A program made the translations under genes and the position numbers. From Trametopsis cervina (Eukaryota > Basidiomycota > Agaricomycetes > Polyporales > Irpicaceae): a DNA stretch of 64,000 bases. This document shows, in pieces, positions 43,698-56,007 of the stretch. How positions within the stretch are numbered: position 1 is the stretch's first letter; each line of letters begins with the position of its first letter. The DNA is taken from assembly GCA_022385755.1 (NCBI GenBank), contig MU278385.1, positions 82,976-146,975 of the forward strand, given 5' to 3'. Under the pieces are notes generated by a model that saw only the letters and a list, made by a program, of their open reading frames with translations, did not search any database and was not told the DNA's origin.

Positions 43698-46105
43698 TCA
43701 TGATGAGAGAATGTTTGGCCATTTGAATTTGAGGCCTTCCAGCCAACGCATATATAGTAATTCGGCAATGGGAGATTTCCGCGGTAGGTCGTCGGCTGGC
43801 ATTGCAGAGGGCACGCCGCCAGATGTCGAGGGCAAGCCAGTAATTTCTTCTTCTTCAACAACAATGACACCCTTATTTGTCATTTCGCTCTTTCGTGTGA
43901 TTCGTTTGTGTGGGAAGAGTGCACGAGACGTGTTTACGTGCTGCCGAACTTGTTGGTTCCTGACGATCGGAATTAAAGTTGTGTAGGCATCGCAAATATG
44001 CGTAGCAACTTACTCGTTGATCCCTGACAAGATGTCGAGAATGACGTTATACGCCAGCTCAGGATTTACCTCCCTCAACTCTTCGAACCCTCGGGAAATC
44101 ATACTCAGCGACTCGATCTCACGAGCGTCCATACCGTCACGAGTTGACTGCGGAGGTCAATCGTTAGTCATCATCATACTCTGCAAAGAACACATAAAGA
44201 CGCACCCTCTCCAATGTGGGTAGGATGACTTCGTCAACCATTGCCCTGCCGGCCTTCCCCACATCATGACCCTTCTTGGAACCGCTGATCCTCGAGCTGA
44301 CAGGCGACGATGGTGCGCTACCGCTCTGACTTCCACTGCCGCTCCTGTCTCTCTTCAGACTCCCTACGTACTCCTCGGATAATCGCAAGCTCCTGACAGT
44401 GTCCACTTTCTTTACGGGCCGAATGGTATCGACGCCCGTCCCAAGGTCTGCCTCCATCAAAATCGTACCGCTCGTCACGTTGTTGCGCGCTGCGTACGAT
44501 GCCCGCCGTGCGGAGCGCACGGATCCAGACACCGAGCCAGAATATGCGGGTGGGGGTTCTACGGACTCGGAAGATAGCGGTGTCTGCCCCGATGGTGGTG
44601 TCGCAGGCTCGTTCAAACCACTGGTCTCATCCGATGCCGTGTCCTGTAAGAGAGTAGGCAAGTCTCGTTCATCAGGGCTGACCAGAGGCCGGATTACAAC
44701 GGTCGAATGGCTTGCTTCCGAGTGCGCCAGAAGAGCGTTGCTATTAGAAGGAACATCGCTACCTTTCGTAGCGCCATCTGTGTGAATGGATTCATGTACT
44801 TCGAATGTCGACCCATCATCATCTTCGTACTCATACTCGTCTGGTATTGTTCCATGCGTTGCGAAGTCACGAACCATACTTCGATATGAGCCCATCGCGG
44901 ATGTAGACTTGACTGTGTCAAAGTTCCACTCGCTTCGAACCGTGCCATCCCACACTCCGCTATTACGGACTGACGGAACGTACATTTGAGGCCCACGTCC
45001 TGGTTGTCGAGACCGATAGTCCTGATAACGTTCGATCAATTCCGTCAAGTACGACGTCTTCTTGGCCCCCCGAATAAAGCGGTGCTGAAGCAGCTCCTTC
45101 GTAGTCGGACGCTGATAATAGCTCAATGAGACACACATTACAGAGGAAGCTCACCACAAGCAGACGCACCGATTTAGGATCCTTCGTTAGGCACAGCGCG
45201 ACGAAATCCTTGAAAGCCAACGAGAATGCCCCCTCTAGTACAGGTGGTTTTGCCTTCGGGATTAGGAACAGCACTCGCATAGGATGGTATTCCGCCAGCG
45301 GAGGCTCGCCCTTCGCCATTTCAATGGCTGTGATGCCTAGACTCCATATATCTGCTTTGGAATCGTACCCCGCCTGTCGGATGACTTCAGGGGCCATCCA
45401 GAACGGTGTGCCGACGAAGGTATGCCTGAGCGTGTTGGTGAGCTGCGCGGCCACGCCGAAGTCGGCCAGCTTCACTTTTCCCGAGGCAGAGAGGAGAACA
45501 TTTGCTGCTTTGATATCTCGGTGGATCGTGCTCTCGCTATGCAAGTAATCCAAGCCAAGCAACAGTTCTCGGCAAATAACTGCGATGTGGCCTTCAGAGA
45601 AAACACCGGGTTTGAGAAGGTCGAGGCAGGAGCCACCGGCGAGGTACTCCATGACGATCCATAACTTGTAGTTGACGACGAATGAACCATAGTAACGGGT
45701 TACATATTCAGAGTCGACCTGCGCAAGGTTCGCAATTTCCTGCTGTATTTCTGAAATATCATCATCTGAATCTTCCAGATCTACAGGATTCGCTCAGTAT
45801 AACGCGCATCAACAAGGGATAGCGCACGCACCTATTTGTTTGATAGCCACCACCTGCTTTGTGTCGTTGTGTATCGCTTTGAACACCGTACCAAAGCTAC
45901 CCGTTCCAAGCTTCTCCAACAACGTATACTGACTGGCGGGGTTGCTACTCGGGACTGGGTGAGGCTCAGGAGCTGATGGTCGCGGCGGCCGCTCATACTC
46001 CTCCTTGACCGGCGACGCGGACGGCGATTTGGTAAGTTTGGGCTGTGAATCCGAGTTCGAGTCAGCACGACTTGATTTACGCAGCACACGAGAATTAGGA
46101 GCCAT
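43698..46105 (-). CDS. Ste20-family protein kinase, germinal-centre kinase type
   Basis: Read from ATG 46105 (Met-Ala-Pro-Asn-Ser-Arg-Val-Leu) after a Ser/Pro-rich leader. The kinase domain opens with the glycine loop [12 protein letters not shown] and the Val-Ala-Ile-Lys lysine near 45840. Next come [13 protein letters not shown], the catalytic loop [16 protein letters not shown], and the Ste20-type activation segment [11 protein letters not shown] with [16 protein letters not shown]. The domain ends about 45070 and is followed by the linker [16 protein letters not shown] typical of GCK-III/MST-like kinases. A long Ser/Thr-rich region and a short conserved end (43880-43698) complete it. Fungal members act in polarity, septation and MOR/RAM signalling. 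Kinase residues are all intact; the subgroup is inferred. Confidence 0.88.
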
Positions 46106-47205
46106 GTCCACTGGTTCAGGCAGAAGGAGACAACGCTGAACGCAGGGACGGGGATAGGGGAGGCCGCTGTGGGCAACCAGCCTCCTGGCCCCAGACTCGC
46201 ACGCAAAGCTTCTAGCACACCACGTGGGTGGCGCTGGCATGCGTCCTTCATATATGCGTGCATCACGTATGCATAGTTAGGATCAACGTGCAGGCTGATA
46301 CTCCGAGTGATTCTGATCGAGGAAGGGAGACTAAGGGACGGAACTCACCATGTCTTGTCGTTACGGGTCGTTAATATGATAAGTTACTTGCTGGTAGAAA
46401 GCTGGTGGATGCAGATGCGATAAGGAAAGATGAGGAAAAAAAGACAAAACACGAGTCGAAAAGAGATGGCGGTGAAGAGGAGCTCAAGGAAGCGCGAGAC
46501 TGAACGACGGCGTTATTAGTCAGGACTCGTGGGACCCAAGGCCAGTGTCTTAGAGTAGTAGACTTGAGCGGGGATACCGACGCGTCAAAAAGGGCTAGTG
46601 CTGGTTTGGCGCGACTCGCGTACGCCGCTGGTCGTGGTGGTTACAGACAAAACCCGGTGGAGAGTGTCAAGGACGGCGGCGAGCTAGAAAATGACGTCGA
46701 GCTCGATTGGGTAGTCGTGGGAACATAGGCGGGTACGGGCCGCGCCCGCCCAATCCCCTTCCGATCTGTCAATACAGTAAACATTCTCAAGCAGTGAATT
46801 AACACGCAAAACAGGAGGCTTGCATGGAGAATAAGTCACAAGTGTGTCCCGCAGAAGTGAAGAGACCGAATTACATTGCCAATGAGCTGCCAGTGTCTCA
46901 TTACATTTCACTGTATACACGATTGTCGACAGTCCTCGAACGCTGATTGTAATACTAGAACTACGACATTCGCGATAACGTGTTTGAGGCATCGACCGGA
47001 CCATTGACCGGACGATGCGTACGATGTGTCGTAAGGCTGTTCTCAGCCTATACAGGCCCTGTGTTCTCCGGACGTGCAATTACCACCGAGTGCCGCAACG
47101 CCGGATCGCCCGAGCTGCATAGACACAAGCTGAGTGCTGACGTTTTCTCTGGTTCTATAGAGTGTGAGGAGACGTCACAGCCCCCACGATAGTGGACCTG
47201 AATCC
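46106..47205. other. Intergenic, kinase leader/promoter and 3' side of the THOC5-like gene
   Basis: About 1.1 kb without a supported gene. Short open frames exist but have no family or splicing support. Confidence 0.5.
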
Positions 47206-48027
47206 TCAGGCAGGCGCAGGGGTGGCTGTTGGCATAGGTCCAGCAAGGTCTGCCACTTTCTTTTGCACATCTAGCGCATTCTGCCAACCAGCGACTCAAT
47301 ATTGACAGCGCAAGTAAAAGAAGCAACAGGAACATACCTTCATGAGACCATCAATCTGCGTTTTGACCCCGTCCATGGTGACCTGCTTGACCTTGCTCTC
47401 CTTGAGAAGTTCTTCCTTTTGATGGAGAAGCTCCTTGTAAGTCTGGTCCAGCCTGTGATTGCAATGTAACCGAAACGCTGTGAACAAAACACATGCCACC
47501 GTACCTCTGCCTTTCCGCCAGTTCGAAGTTAAGACGGTTCAGCATCAGGGAGTGCTCGTCGTTCAACACCTCCTCTGTACGCATGCTTTCAGGCGCATTT
47601 TCAAGAAACTCTTCTTCAGAGTACAAAGCTATGTCCTGGTAGTTTGAGCTACAAACGCCGCCACTTAGCTACCCATAGAATGAACGAAATATGGCACTCA
47701 CGCAAACTGACGGCATTTCTCGATTTCACGCTCCAGGTGGCGTTTCTCATACAAGAGATTCTGGAGGCTAAGATATGTCTGGTCCATATCATGTCTCACA
47801 TCACTGGTGGCTTGCTTGTGAGAGCGCGTCGCAACATTGGCAGCACGATTCAGTGCCTTGAGGCGTGCAAACAGCGCTCCTGCGCGGATATGGACGAGGT
47901 TTGCATCTTGGCCCAGATATGTTGAGGAGACCAGGTCGCGCAAGCCGTCTACGACGCCATCGGGTGACGGTGGGAGACAGTGCCCTGCAACGTCTTCGAC
48001 ATGATTGGTGGTGTCTACGAGTGCCAT
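47206..48027 (-). CDS. THO complex subunit 5-like protein
   Basis: Read from ATG 48027 (Met-Ala-Leu-Val-Asp-Thr-Thr). The first exon ends in the hallmark DMDQTYLSLQNLLYEKRHLEREIEKC. The second (about 47640-47505) has YSEEEFLENAPESMRTEEVLNDEHSLMLNRLNFELAERQR (quoted in parts: YSEEEFLENAPES, LMLNRLNFELAERQR). Both are highly characteristic of THOC5/FMIP. A further coiled-coil exon (47460-47340) and a short last exon (about 47270-47206) end the protein with a Pro/Thr/Ala tail. It is about 240 residues, shorter than animal THOC5, as in many fungi. THO couples transcription to mRNA export in the nucleus. Divergent from G6PD across about 250 bp. Confidence 0.8.
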
Positions 48028-48275
48028 GGTTGGTGGTTGTGGCTGTCGCCGGGCAAGAGTGGTGTGGGTGTGAGCGGGAGTGGCAGGCGGACCGGCGTGA
48101 CACCATCGTGACCTACACCCAAATGATGCGGGTGTGACGAGATGCGATTAGGGAGGCCCTGAGTAATAGCCCCTTGGAAAGTGAGAGGACGGACACGGAT
48201 TTATATTTCTTCTCGCAAGTCTCTCATCAGCCTCACTCTTTCCACATCCTCCACTTTCTCTCCCTACTCAACACG

Positions 48276-50472
48276 ATGGCCACACGTCCGCGTTCGATGT
48301 CGGGCACAATCCCCTCCATGGAGACCAGTGGCAACCAGCTCAAGGATAACACAGTTATCATCGGTGCGCATTCCTCCCTGATTACCCTTTCCAACGGATC
48401 TCAAGTATCATCGGCATGTATTTTGTTCAGTTCTCGGTGCCTCTGGAGATCTGGCAAAGAAAAAGGTGGGACACCCGACCTTCTTCCCTCCAATGAACTA
48501 CGATCGTCGTCATGCCCGCTACGATTATCCTCGATATATGCGGAGGGGCGACGCGTCCTGGCGCGCCTTCGGCATTTTGGCGATTTTTGGTGCATTGCAG
48601 CACTTCTAAACGGTCCAATAGGTCATCTCATCTCTTCGAGATGCTGTGGAATGAGTAACACGTACTGTGGACGCACAATCTCGACGTATGATCCTCAACA
48701 TCGCGGCTATGATTCTCTTATCTGCAGTCTCCCATAATGCATTGACGAGGTTGACATTCACGCTGACTCTGTTTTGTGTGTCTTCAGACCTACCCGGCGT
48801 TGTTCGGCCTCTATCGCAATAACTACCTGCCTAAGGGCGTCAAGATTGTCGGGTATGCGCGTACAAAGATGGACAACGCCGAGTACCACAAGCGTATCAC
48901 ATCCTACATCAAAGGTGCCGACGACGAACAGGCGAAGGCTCAGCTTGAGGAATTTAAGGAGCTCTCTACATATGTTTCTGGTGGATACGAGGACGCCGAA
49001 TCATTCCAGAAGCTCAACAAGTACCTTAGCGAGGTTGAGAGCAGCTTCAAGGGCGAAGAGCACAACCGTCTCTTCTATCTTGCGCTGCCTCCTAGTGTTT
49101 TCATTCCGGTTGCACAAAACCTCAAGGCGGAGTGCTACTCGAAGAAGGGTGTTAACCGGATGATCGTCGAGAAGCCTTTCGGCAAAGATCTTGACTCGTG
49201 CCGCGAGCTTCTCGGTAGCCTTAAGCAGCACTGGACAGAAGACGAGACGTTCCGAATTGATCACTACCTCGGAAAGGAGATGGTGAAGAACTTGCTCGTC
49301 TTGCGTTTTGCCAACGTCGCGATGAACGCCGCTTGGGACAAGAACTCTATCAGCAACGTTCAAATCACCTTCAAGGAGCCTTTCGGTACAGAGGGCCGTG
49401 GTGGCTACTTTGACGAGTTCGGAATTATCCGTGACATTCTCCAGAACCGTATGTGACACTCTCTGACAGAATTATGCGACCACTGACATTTCTCGTAGAT
49501 TTGCTGCAGGTACTTAGCATCCTCACTATGGAACGACCCGTGTCGTTTTCTGCTGAGGACATTCGTGACGAGAAGGTACGCTCGCTGTTGAGAATATTCT
49601 CACGTTGCTTACCGGTACGCGTAGGTGAAAGTCCTTCGTGCGATTCCACCCATCGAACGTGAGGACACGCTGCTCGGCCAGTATGTCGCAGCAAACGGAA
49701 AACCCGGTTATCTCGATGACGACACTGTTCCGCACAACTCCGTTTGCCCGACCTTCGCCGCAACAACGCTTTGGATTCACAACCCGCGATGGGAGGGCGT
49801 GCCTTTCATTCTCAAGGCCGGCAAAGGTATATCTATTTGTTTGCCTTCATGTACACGAAACCCTAACGGCGCTCTTCGTAGCATTGAACGAGGCCAAAGT
49901 GGAGATTCGTATTCAGTTCAAAGACGTGACCCAGGGTATCTTTAAGGATATCTCCAGGAACGAGCTCGTCCTCCGTATCCAGCCCGCCGAAGCTGTATAC
50001 CTCAAGCTCAACGCGAAAACGCCTGGTCTCACGACGCGTGCTATCCCTACCGAGATGGACTTGACCTACAAGCGCCGGTTTACGGACGCCACGATCCCCG
50101 AGGCGTATGAGTCTCTCATCCTTGACGCGCTTAAGGGTGACCACTCAAACTTCGTCCGTGATGATGAGCTTGACGTCGCATGGAAGGTGGGCATTGAGAG
50201 GCAATACCCATCTCGCATAACTGACACTTTGACAGATCTTCACTCCCATTCTGCACTGGATAGAGGGCAGACATGGACCGGCACCCAAACCTGTCGGTTA
50301 CCCATACGGCTCTCGCGGCCCTAAGGAGCTCGATGCGTTCATCACAAAGTACGGTTACAAGCGGTCGACCGAGGGCTAGTAAGTGTCGCATTTCTCCCTG
50401 ATTGTGATACACATTTTTGATCTCCTATTTTTCTTCAGTAACTGGCCGACGACGAACCTTGCTTCACTCTAA
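48276..50472 (+). CDS. ZWF1: Glucose-6-phosphate 1-dehydrogenase
   Basis: Read from ATG 48276 (Met-Ala-Thr-Arg-Pro-Arg-Ser), with an intron splitting the NADP-binding [10 protein letters not shown] motif region (about 48430-48466) from the [15 protein letters not shown] exon that starts at 48787. The big exon to about 49448 contains the catalytic-site signature [13 protein letters not shown] and the substrate-binding EKPFGKDL. Later exons give [32 protein letters not shown], and a last one with [17 protein letters not shown] ending at TAA 50470. It oxidises glucose-6-phosphate with NADP+, the first step of the oxidative pentose phosphate pathway, in the cytosol. All motifs are intact. A long 5' intron (about 48467-48786) is present. 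Confidence 0.95.
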
Positions 50473-50964
50473 GCGACTGTTTCCGTCATGTATCCTCAGC
50501 CGGGGCCCCTTTGACTTTGTGTGACACCCTGTGGTACGGATGCAGAACTATTCAAATGAAATGTATTGGTATTCCTACTACTCGCAATGTAGGCAACGGA
50601 ATCGGTGACAAGATATAGAGCTAGCTATACATTGTATTCAGAGAAACAAACTGTACAGAATAGTCAGACAAGCTTCTTACAATCTTGACCTAGCGAACTG
50701 ACTGCATACAATAATCACGTGAGGCATGGGCCGGTATTAGAAGGCACAAGAGAAGCTTCAGCCGAAACGTGTAGATCAAGAACGAACTGTGAGACAAGCA
50801 CGATATATCTACTCTGAAAGCAAGCGGCATATAGACGATACCGAAGTGTCACTGGTGATTCCAAGCACGCAAGGCGTCATATCTTTGCATGCATGGAATC
50901 ATCAGCGGGATCCGGTAAGCGATGGCAGCACAACGTTTACTCTCCTCTCCGACTTGTTCCTCCT
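50473..50964. other. Intergenic, convergent 3' ends
   Basis: Between the stops of G6PD and the exonuclease gene. No coding signal or repeat recognised. Confidence 0.5.
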
Positions 50965-52055
50965 TTACAATGAAGCCTTCTCCTGCGATGCCGCAGCCCG
51001 CCTAGCCATGTAATTTTCACGGGCATTCCAGTGCCTGAAGTTCTTCATCACCTCTTCGCACAACAGGCATGCTCGCGTGGGAGTCACCTGCTTTGCCCAC
51101 TGCGCCGGCGAGTAGGAGGCATCAGTTAACGATCTGCCACATTTGCCACACTCGCGTCTGGGGAGGTGAGGCGGTAGGGGATCGTCGATGAGTTCGAGGG
51201 GAAGAAAGGCATTGCGGACGTAGAAATTTCTTTCATCGACGCGGGGCTGCCGCTCTGCCCAGAACGCAACGTATCGTGCGCATTTGGCCTTGAGCGCGAC
51301 GTCGTCATGTCCCGTGGTATAGCCACGCGAGACGAAAGTATAGTAGAGGGCGGAAATCATATGCACGTCCATTGCGGCGTACTGGATATACTCGGCAGGG
51401 AGGGGCCGTTCGCTGCCCCAGATACTGTGGTCGACTGGCAGGAATAGATGTCGTGTACGTATCAGCGACCATAGAGTGAACATCTTAGAGAAAGCGAAAG
51501 GAATAATGCACCTTTAACCTTGCTGAACTGTTCATGGTCATCCGGTTGGTGCTCCCGGATAGCTTGTAGGAGCCCAGACAGTTTGTGAAGCCCGGTATAC
51601 CGTTGCCTGCTCTTGACCCCTTTCAAAAGCTTAGGAAGAGCATATCCACGGAAGCGCTTCAAATGCTCCTCTGTCGTCTCCTCGCGCATACCTCGTGAAA
51701 GTATATCAACGACTTGGAGGTCGAGAATGTTGTGCATGTCAACCGTGTATTCGTGGTGGAGCGCAGAATAATCCATACGGCCGTCCCAAACGACTTTCGT
51801 GATGTGGTGAGAAGCCAAAATGTCAAAGAGAGGGCCCAGCTGAGTAGGCGATAAACGGGTTACATCTACCAGATACGTCTCTGAGCCCGATGGGCCATGT
51901 GAAGGCGGTGTGTTGAGGGTTATGATGGAAAGAGTCCCGTCCAGATTTCCTAAATTGACCCCTTCACAATCTACGAAGAGTAGGTGGCATCCTGAGAGAC
52001 TCTGTACGGCATCATTCAGCGACTGCACAGTATCGCAGAACACTGGCTGCGACAT
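50965..52055 (-). CDS. DEDD-family 3'-5' exonuclease domain protein with C-terminal zinc ribbon
   Basis: Read from ATG 52055 (Met-Ser-Gln-Pro-Val-Phe-Cys-Asp). Exon 1 has LLFVDCEGVNLG, the D-x-E of motif Exo I, then KVVWDGRMDYSALHHEY (Exo II Asp). After one intron (about 51513-51440), exon 2 contains YIQYAAMDVHMISALYY, a Y-x-x-x-D Exo III motif, so the DEDDy type as in RNase D and WRN-like exonucleases. The C-terminus has two C-x-x-C pairs (CGKCGRS.., CLLCEEV) about 30 residues apart, consistent with a zinc ribbon, then a basic tail. Probable RNA or DNA 3' trimming; substrate unknown. Confidence 0.8.
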
Positions 52056-52448
52056 AGCGATATACACCGAGGTATAGATAGTATAGGAATGATGCAATTG
52101 GGGCGGGGCGAGTTCTAAGCCGTGTAAAGTTCGAGCGGAGATCTAATCAGATCAGACGCCTTGCCCGCAGACTTGCTCAATTCGGCCACGTCTACTCTAT
52201 ATACGGTATGTGTGCAGGAAAGCTGCCGTTTTCTCTACAGACAACTCTCCCTACCGAGATGACGAGCCAATCACAGCGCAAAGCTCAAGGCAACGGCATG
52301 TCGGGGCTACCGACTTCGATGTCTGTCACCGTCATCTTGTGCTGGTATAAAAGCCCTCGTCGTGCCGTCCAGGTCGTATCTAGAGCAACCTTCCCCCGAC
52401 CATCCCCGACCAAGCGAAACCTACCATTACCCTCCCAAACCCACTATC

Positions 52449-53479
52449 ATGGAAACCTCACACTTTTCTAAAGAGGCCGTGCGCTCTCTACCGTGGACCT
52501 TTATTCTCAAGGAGAGGCTCGACCCGTTGGAGTCTGAGGTACGAACCCGTGAGTATCTCGGAGGCGACGCTGATAATTCTATAGGAAACACCCTTCCCAT
52601 ATTTTTTCGTGTTTTTTGTTATGGTCTTGGTAATTATGCTACACCGAACGACCCTGATTGGGTCTACGAGCACGATAGATGTGAGTGCCTGGGCGGTATA
52701 TGGAACGTGGGCATATGAACTGATCGTCTTTCACGCTGGACACGCAGTATCATGCTGCAACGCGACCGAGGACGGTCCTAATCCCTACTTTGTACTTCGA
52801 CGCGGAAGTTGAGCTATTCATCTTTATTTCTGATGATCCCAACGCCAAGTGTCCCATGTGCGAACAGGGATACTTTTGGCTATCGACATCTGCCTTGGGT
52901 ATGCGGTTATATCACTGCTTTTGCTTCGCCGCGGCACTAACGGTTGCAATTCCAGAGACACGTGCAGAAGCTAACACTTCGGCAGCTAAACTGTCAGAAC
53001 CTCCAGTTCCTCTATCACCGTGCCCTGAAATGCCGGGGGTACCTGGCGCGGACAACCCGGAGAGAACTACATGGAGACTTTCAGGGATTCCTGCGGAAGG
53101 AATCGAGAACGACTTCGAGGAAGGGTTCAACGAGGACGTGATAACATTTTATGGCGATAGAGACGAGAAGGGGAAGGATCAGAGCTTCGTTGGTATCGAG
53201 AGGGGAGTTCACACGGACCAGCCATGGGAAGTTTTCGAGGAAAAGCAAGGCAATGAAGAGGCTATTGAAAAAGGAGCTGAAGACTACAACGACGCAGAGA
53301 CAGAAACCCATTCGTCCTTCACTCAACTGGAGTCCGACCTCGCTTCTCCTCCTCCAATGAAGAAGAAAAAGACACGGAGAGCGGGTAAAAGATTCAGGCA
53401 ACATCGACAGGCGGGGCGATGCAGGGCAGAAACCGAGCGAGGTGCGGCCGTCGCCTCAAGTTCAGGGGAGAAATGGTGA
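52449..53479 (+). CDS. Hypothetical protein with C-P-M-C motif
   Basis: Read from ATG 52449 (Met-Glu-Thr-Ser-His-Phe-Ser-Lys-Glu-Ala). Exon 1 ends at about 52538. A middle part near 52585-52680 could encode a hydrophobic stretch. The exon from about 52750 has DDPNAKCPMCEQGYFWL, then an intron (52900-52956) and a long Glu/Asp-rich exon with a basic end (MKKKKTRRAGKRFRQHRQ) that stops at 53477. No family recognised. The model 5' of 52790 is uncertain. Confidence 0.45.
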
Positions 53480-54087
53480 ATTTCGCTCCGCTCAGGCCTG
53501 TATACGTACGCGTGTTGTGAGGCCATCCTTAGCTACACTTGTCAACTCGACGCTGCCAAGTGGCGTCAGTAAGAAGACATGAGTCCGAACAAACGGACAC
53601 ACGCTACTCGGCGTTGTCGGTCTATCCAGTGCCAATATGGATAGAAATTGCAAGTGATTTAGCTATGATAAGTATTTTGCTGCATTTAGCTATCGATCAT
53701 ATCTCTTCTAATTAATAAACTAGTGTCTTCTCAGGACTTCCTTAAGCTGCCGGCCCATGGAAATCAACTTATTGGCTGCCAGGTTAGGGGTGTGTTAGGG
53801 GCATCTTGGTGAAGACCAGTAACAGACGCCAGCTTGTCTTATTCCGGAAATAGTATTTCTAAATAAGGCAAGTCTTCCAAAGATGAACGTTGATTTGAAA
53901 CTGGTTCCAACTTGGACAGCTCGCGCGCGTTCGCGGTGTAAAAGACAGGATTTGGGGGGCAGTTTTTCATTGCGAACTCGGTTCCCAACCTCTACCTCTC
54001 CTCTGTTCTTGCTACGAGCGCACCTTCATCGTCGTCGCGTCGCCACTATCATATTCTTCATACATCATATCCAACACGACCACACGG
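53480..54087. other. Intergenic
   Basis: Nothing supported; short open frames only. Confidence 0.45.
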
Positions 54088-54503
54088 ATGCAGGCAATTG
54101 CCAACTGGCTGGCGACCGTAGCTGATACGGAGCTATTTAGGTATGTAAGAATTCTTTCTAAATCATAACCACTGCTCATAGTCGAGTTCCAAGATTACTC
54201 GACTTTTCCGATAACCTGCTCAATCTGCTGTCAGCGTTCCAACCCACCACACAAATCAGTTCTCCTACCCCGACTGTCTTATTCAAGGCGTCAGCGTACG
54301 ACCCGCTCCTTTTTCTCCCCGACATGCACGCATCCTCGAGCTCCTACGTCAGCTTCTGGTCCTCCGCCCTCCCTATCCTCCTCATTCATCAGGAAAACCG
54401 GGGTGCGCATATTGATGGCAAATCTGCGCTCACAGCCCCAAGCGTCGCTAATCGAGCACAGACGCAGCACACAATTTGCACCTTACAAGCTTGCCGCAAA
54501 TAG
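54088..54503 (+). CDS. Small hypothetical protein, perhaps truncated
   Basis: Exon 1 (54088-54140, Met-Gln-Ala-Ile-Ala-Asn-Trp-Leu) joins exon 2 (54182-54503) across a 41-bp GTATGT..TAG intron in frame, giving about 123 residues with LLDFSDNLLNLLSAF and FWSSALPILLIHQ. No family recognised. The frame ends about where Plavaka-derived sequence begins, so this could be the 5' part of a host gene cut by transposon insertion, or a chance model. Confidence 0.3.
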
Positions 54504-54549
54504 TCTGCACATCAGTAGCACATGTAGGACTGGTAGCACGTACTGTCAT

Positions 54550-55174
54550 CTACAGTAATGGGTATACATAATCATCTCTGAAGGGGTTCACATAGAAGTT
54601 ATTGCACTGCTCGAGTACCTTCGCTGACGACCATTCGCGCGGAGTGAGGCCAGGACCAAACTGCGGGAATAGCTGAACGCCGCATTTGATCTTCTGTACC
54701 GGAATAACCTCCGCAACCCGAAAGCCATTCTGCGCATAACAGCGCGACACCTTATACATGCGATGCTGTGGATTGGGGAGGGCGGAGAATCTCGTGAACC
54801 ACTCGACATATGCAAAGTGAGTGCCAATAGCGTCTGTGTCCTGTATATCTGCGAACAGGAGTTCGCGATCCTTTGCGTTCAAAGTGAACACGACGCGGAC
54901 CTGTGCTACTCGATATTCTGAAGAGAGTTAGCTAGAAGCATTCTTCGTAGAAACACTGCAACTCACGTGCAATATGAGACTCGACACGCGAGCTACCCAC
55001 CTCAACCAATACTGTATCAAACCGCCCATCAACTACTCGTCCATGTTTATCATGCCGAGCTTTTCGAACATGGATTGTGTCTAGGACGTCTGCAACATCG
55101 GCGCGTTGGTGTGGATCCGCGTTTGCAATGCGAACCTTATGGTAGACTGGAAGTGACATCATGGGGAGATGAAG
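54550..55174 (-). pseudogene. C-terminal relic of a second Plavaka transposase
   Basis: Two exons survive. About 55174-54970 encodes LPVYHKVRIANADPHQRADVADVLDTIH (quoted in parts) and DGRFDTVLVEVG. About 54917-54550 encodes FAYVEWFTRF, YKVSRCYAQNGFRVAEVIP, LFPQFGPGL and CNNFYVNPF. These match in order the end of the Plavaka transposase split at 36358/16692, but diverge strongly, so this is an independent older copy. Everything upstream of the YHKVR exon is missing because a hAT element end lies at about 55183. GGTAGCAC motifs like those of the other Plavaka terminus occur near 54530. Confidence 0.75.
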
Positions 55175-55182
55175 CTGAGACT

Positions 55183-55689
55183 AGTGATGGTTATGGCTCG
55201 GCTTGGCCCGCAAGCCCAGGCTTTTGCTTGGTTTCAGTGGCTCAGGCTTCATTATATTATGTGCCGAGCCTTAAGCCTTTGCCTATGGAAGCCATGCATA
55301 GCCTAGGGCTTCGGCCGGGCTCACTTGTAGACTCGAATAGTGTATTGATGTAATGCTAATGTATCACAACCTATCCTTTACTCGTCTTCATAGACATCGT
55401 TTAGAAGAAGATCCCATGTATTTAACTCATCTTTAGTACTGTCTACATCGTCCACAACCACATCCTGGAGTTCACTGTCTTCGAGCTCCTTCTCAAGATC
55501 AGCATTCGGCACGGGCTCGTGAAAAATGAGATCTTGCCGAATGAGACATTTAAGAAACTGAAGAGCTTCAACAATGTCAGCTTTAAGACGGGTTCGACGA
55601 TTGCTTATTGTGAGTCCGCCTTGAGAGAACGCCCGCTCACTCGAAACGGATGTTGCCATAATCGAGAGGTAATCTCGCGCAAGAGATAC
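55183..55689 (-). mobile_element. hAT element fragment, 3' end
   Basis: The candidate end, TAGTGATGG at 55183, fits the hAT terminal consensus. It is followed by a GC-rich region of short direct motifs (GGCTTGGCC, CAGGCTT, GGCTTCGGCC) up to about 55320, then the transposase C-terminus. It inserted into the Plavaka relic and was itself cut at 55690 by the LTR element. The rest of the hAT element is not visible in the window. Confidence 0.6.
55378..55689 (-). pseudogene. hAT transposase C-terminal dimerisation domain, broken
   Basis: On the minus strand the frame is open from the LTR edge (55689) through SLARDYLSIMATSVSSERAFSQGG and RRTRLKADIVEALQFLKCL (quoted in parts) to a stop at 55378. This is the conserved hAT C-terminal dimerisation domain. 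The frame runs straight into the LTR at 55690, so the catalytic part has been separated or lost. Confidence 0.85.
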
Positions 55690-55909
55690 TGTAAGGGAGC
55701 CGCCCGCAGGGCGGGCGCTTACTCAACTGTACGAGTCCCGGGGGTCCGGACACTTAGGTACTGTACAGTTACAGATTGGACTTATATACGCGGGAGATCT
55801 CTGTGAGATCTCCCATCTTTTATCACACACTTTGTACTACGCGTAGGTACCGAATATATCTCGGTCAAACTTACCTGGTACAGACTGTGAGTAAAGGCTC
55901 ACCCTTACA
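55690..55909 (+). repeat. 5' LTR
   Basis: Begins TGTAAGGG and ends CCCTTACA, an 8-bp terminal inversion of the canonical TG..CA form. It contains TATATA at 55783-55788 and two perfect hairpins (55701-55717 and 55792-55814). Immediately upstream is the broken hAT reading frame. Confidence 0.85.
55783..55788 (+). promoter_or_regulatory. TATA box of the LTR promoter
   Basis: TATATA in the LTR, just upstream of a strong hairpin (GGGAGATCTC, TGT, GAGATCTCCC). Transcription would start near or in this hairpin and place it at the 5' end of the R region. Confidence 0.5.
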
Positions 55910-56007
55910 CTTTTTTAAGTTTCGAAGTTTTCGATACCTACCGTCCGCGCGCTCCGGAACGCGCGACACCTTCCCACAACAACCACCGAACAGAAGGCTC
56001 ATTTAGA

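Noticed and set aside
46684..47335. Open frames on the minus strand between the kinase and THOC5-like genes
   Set aside because: No recognisable composition or family and they overlap the THOC5-like 3' end; treated as chance.
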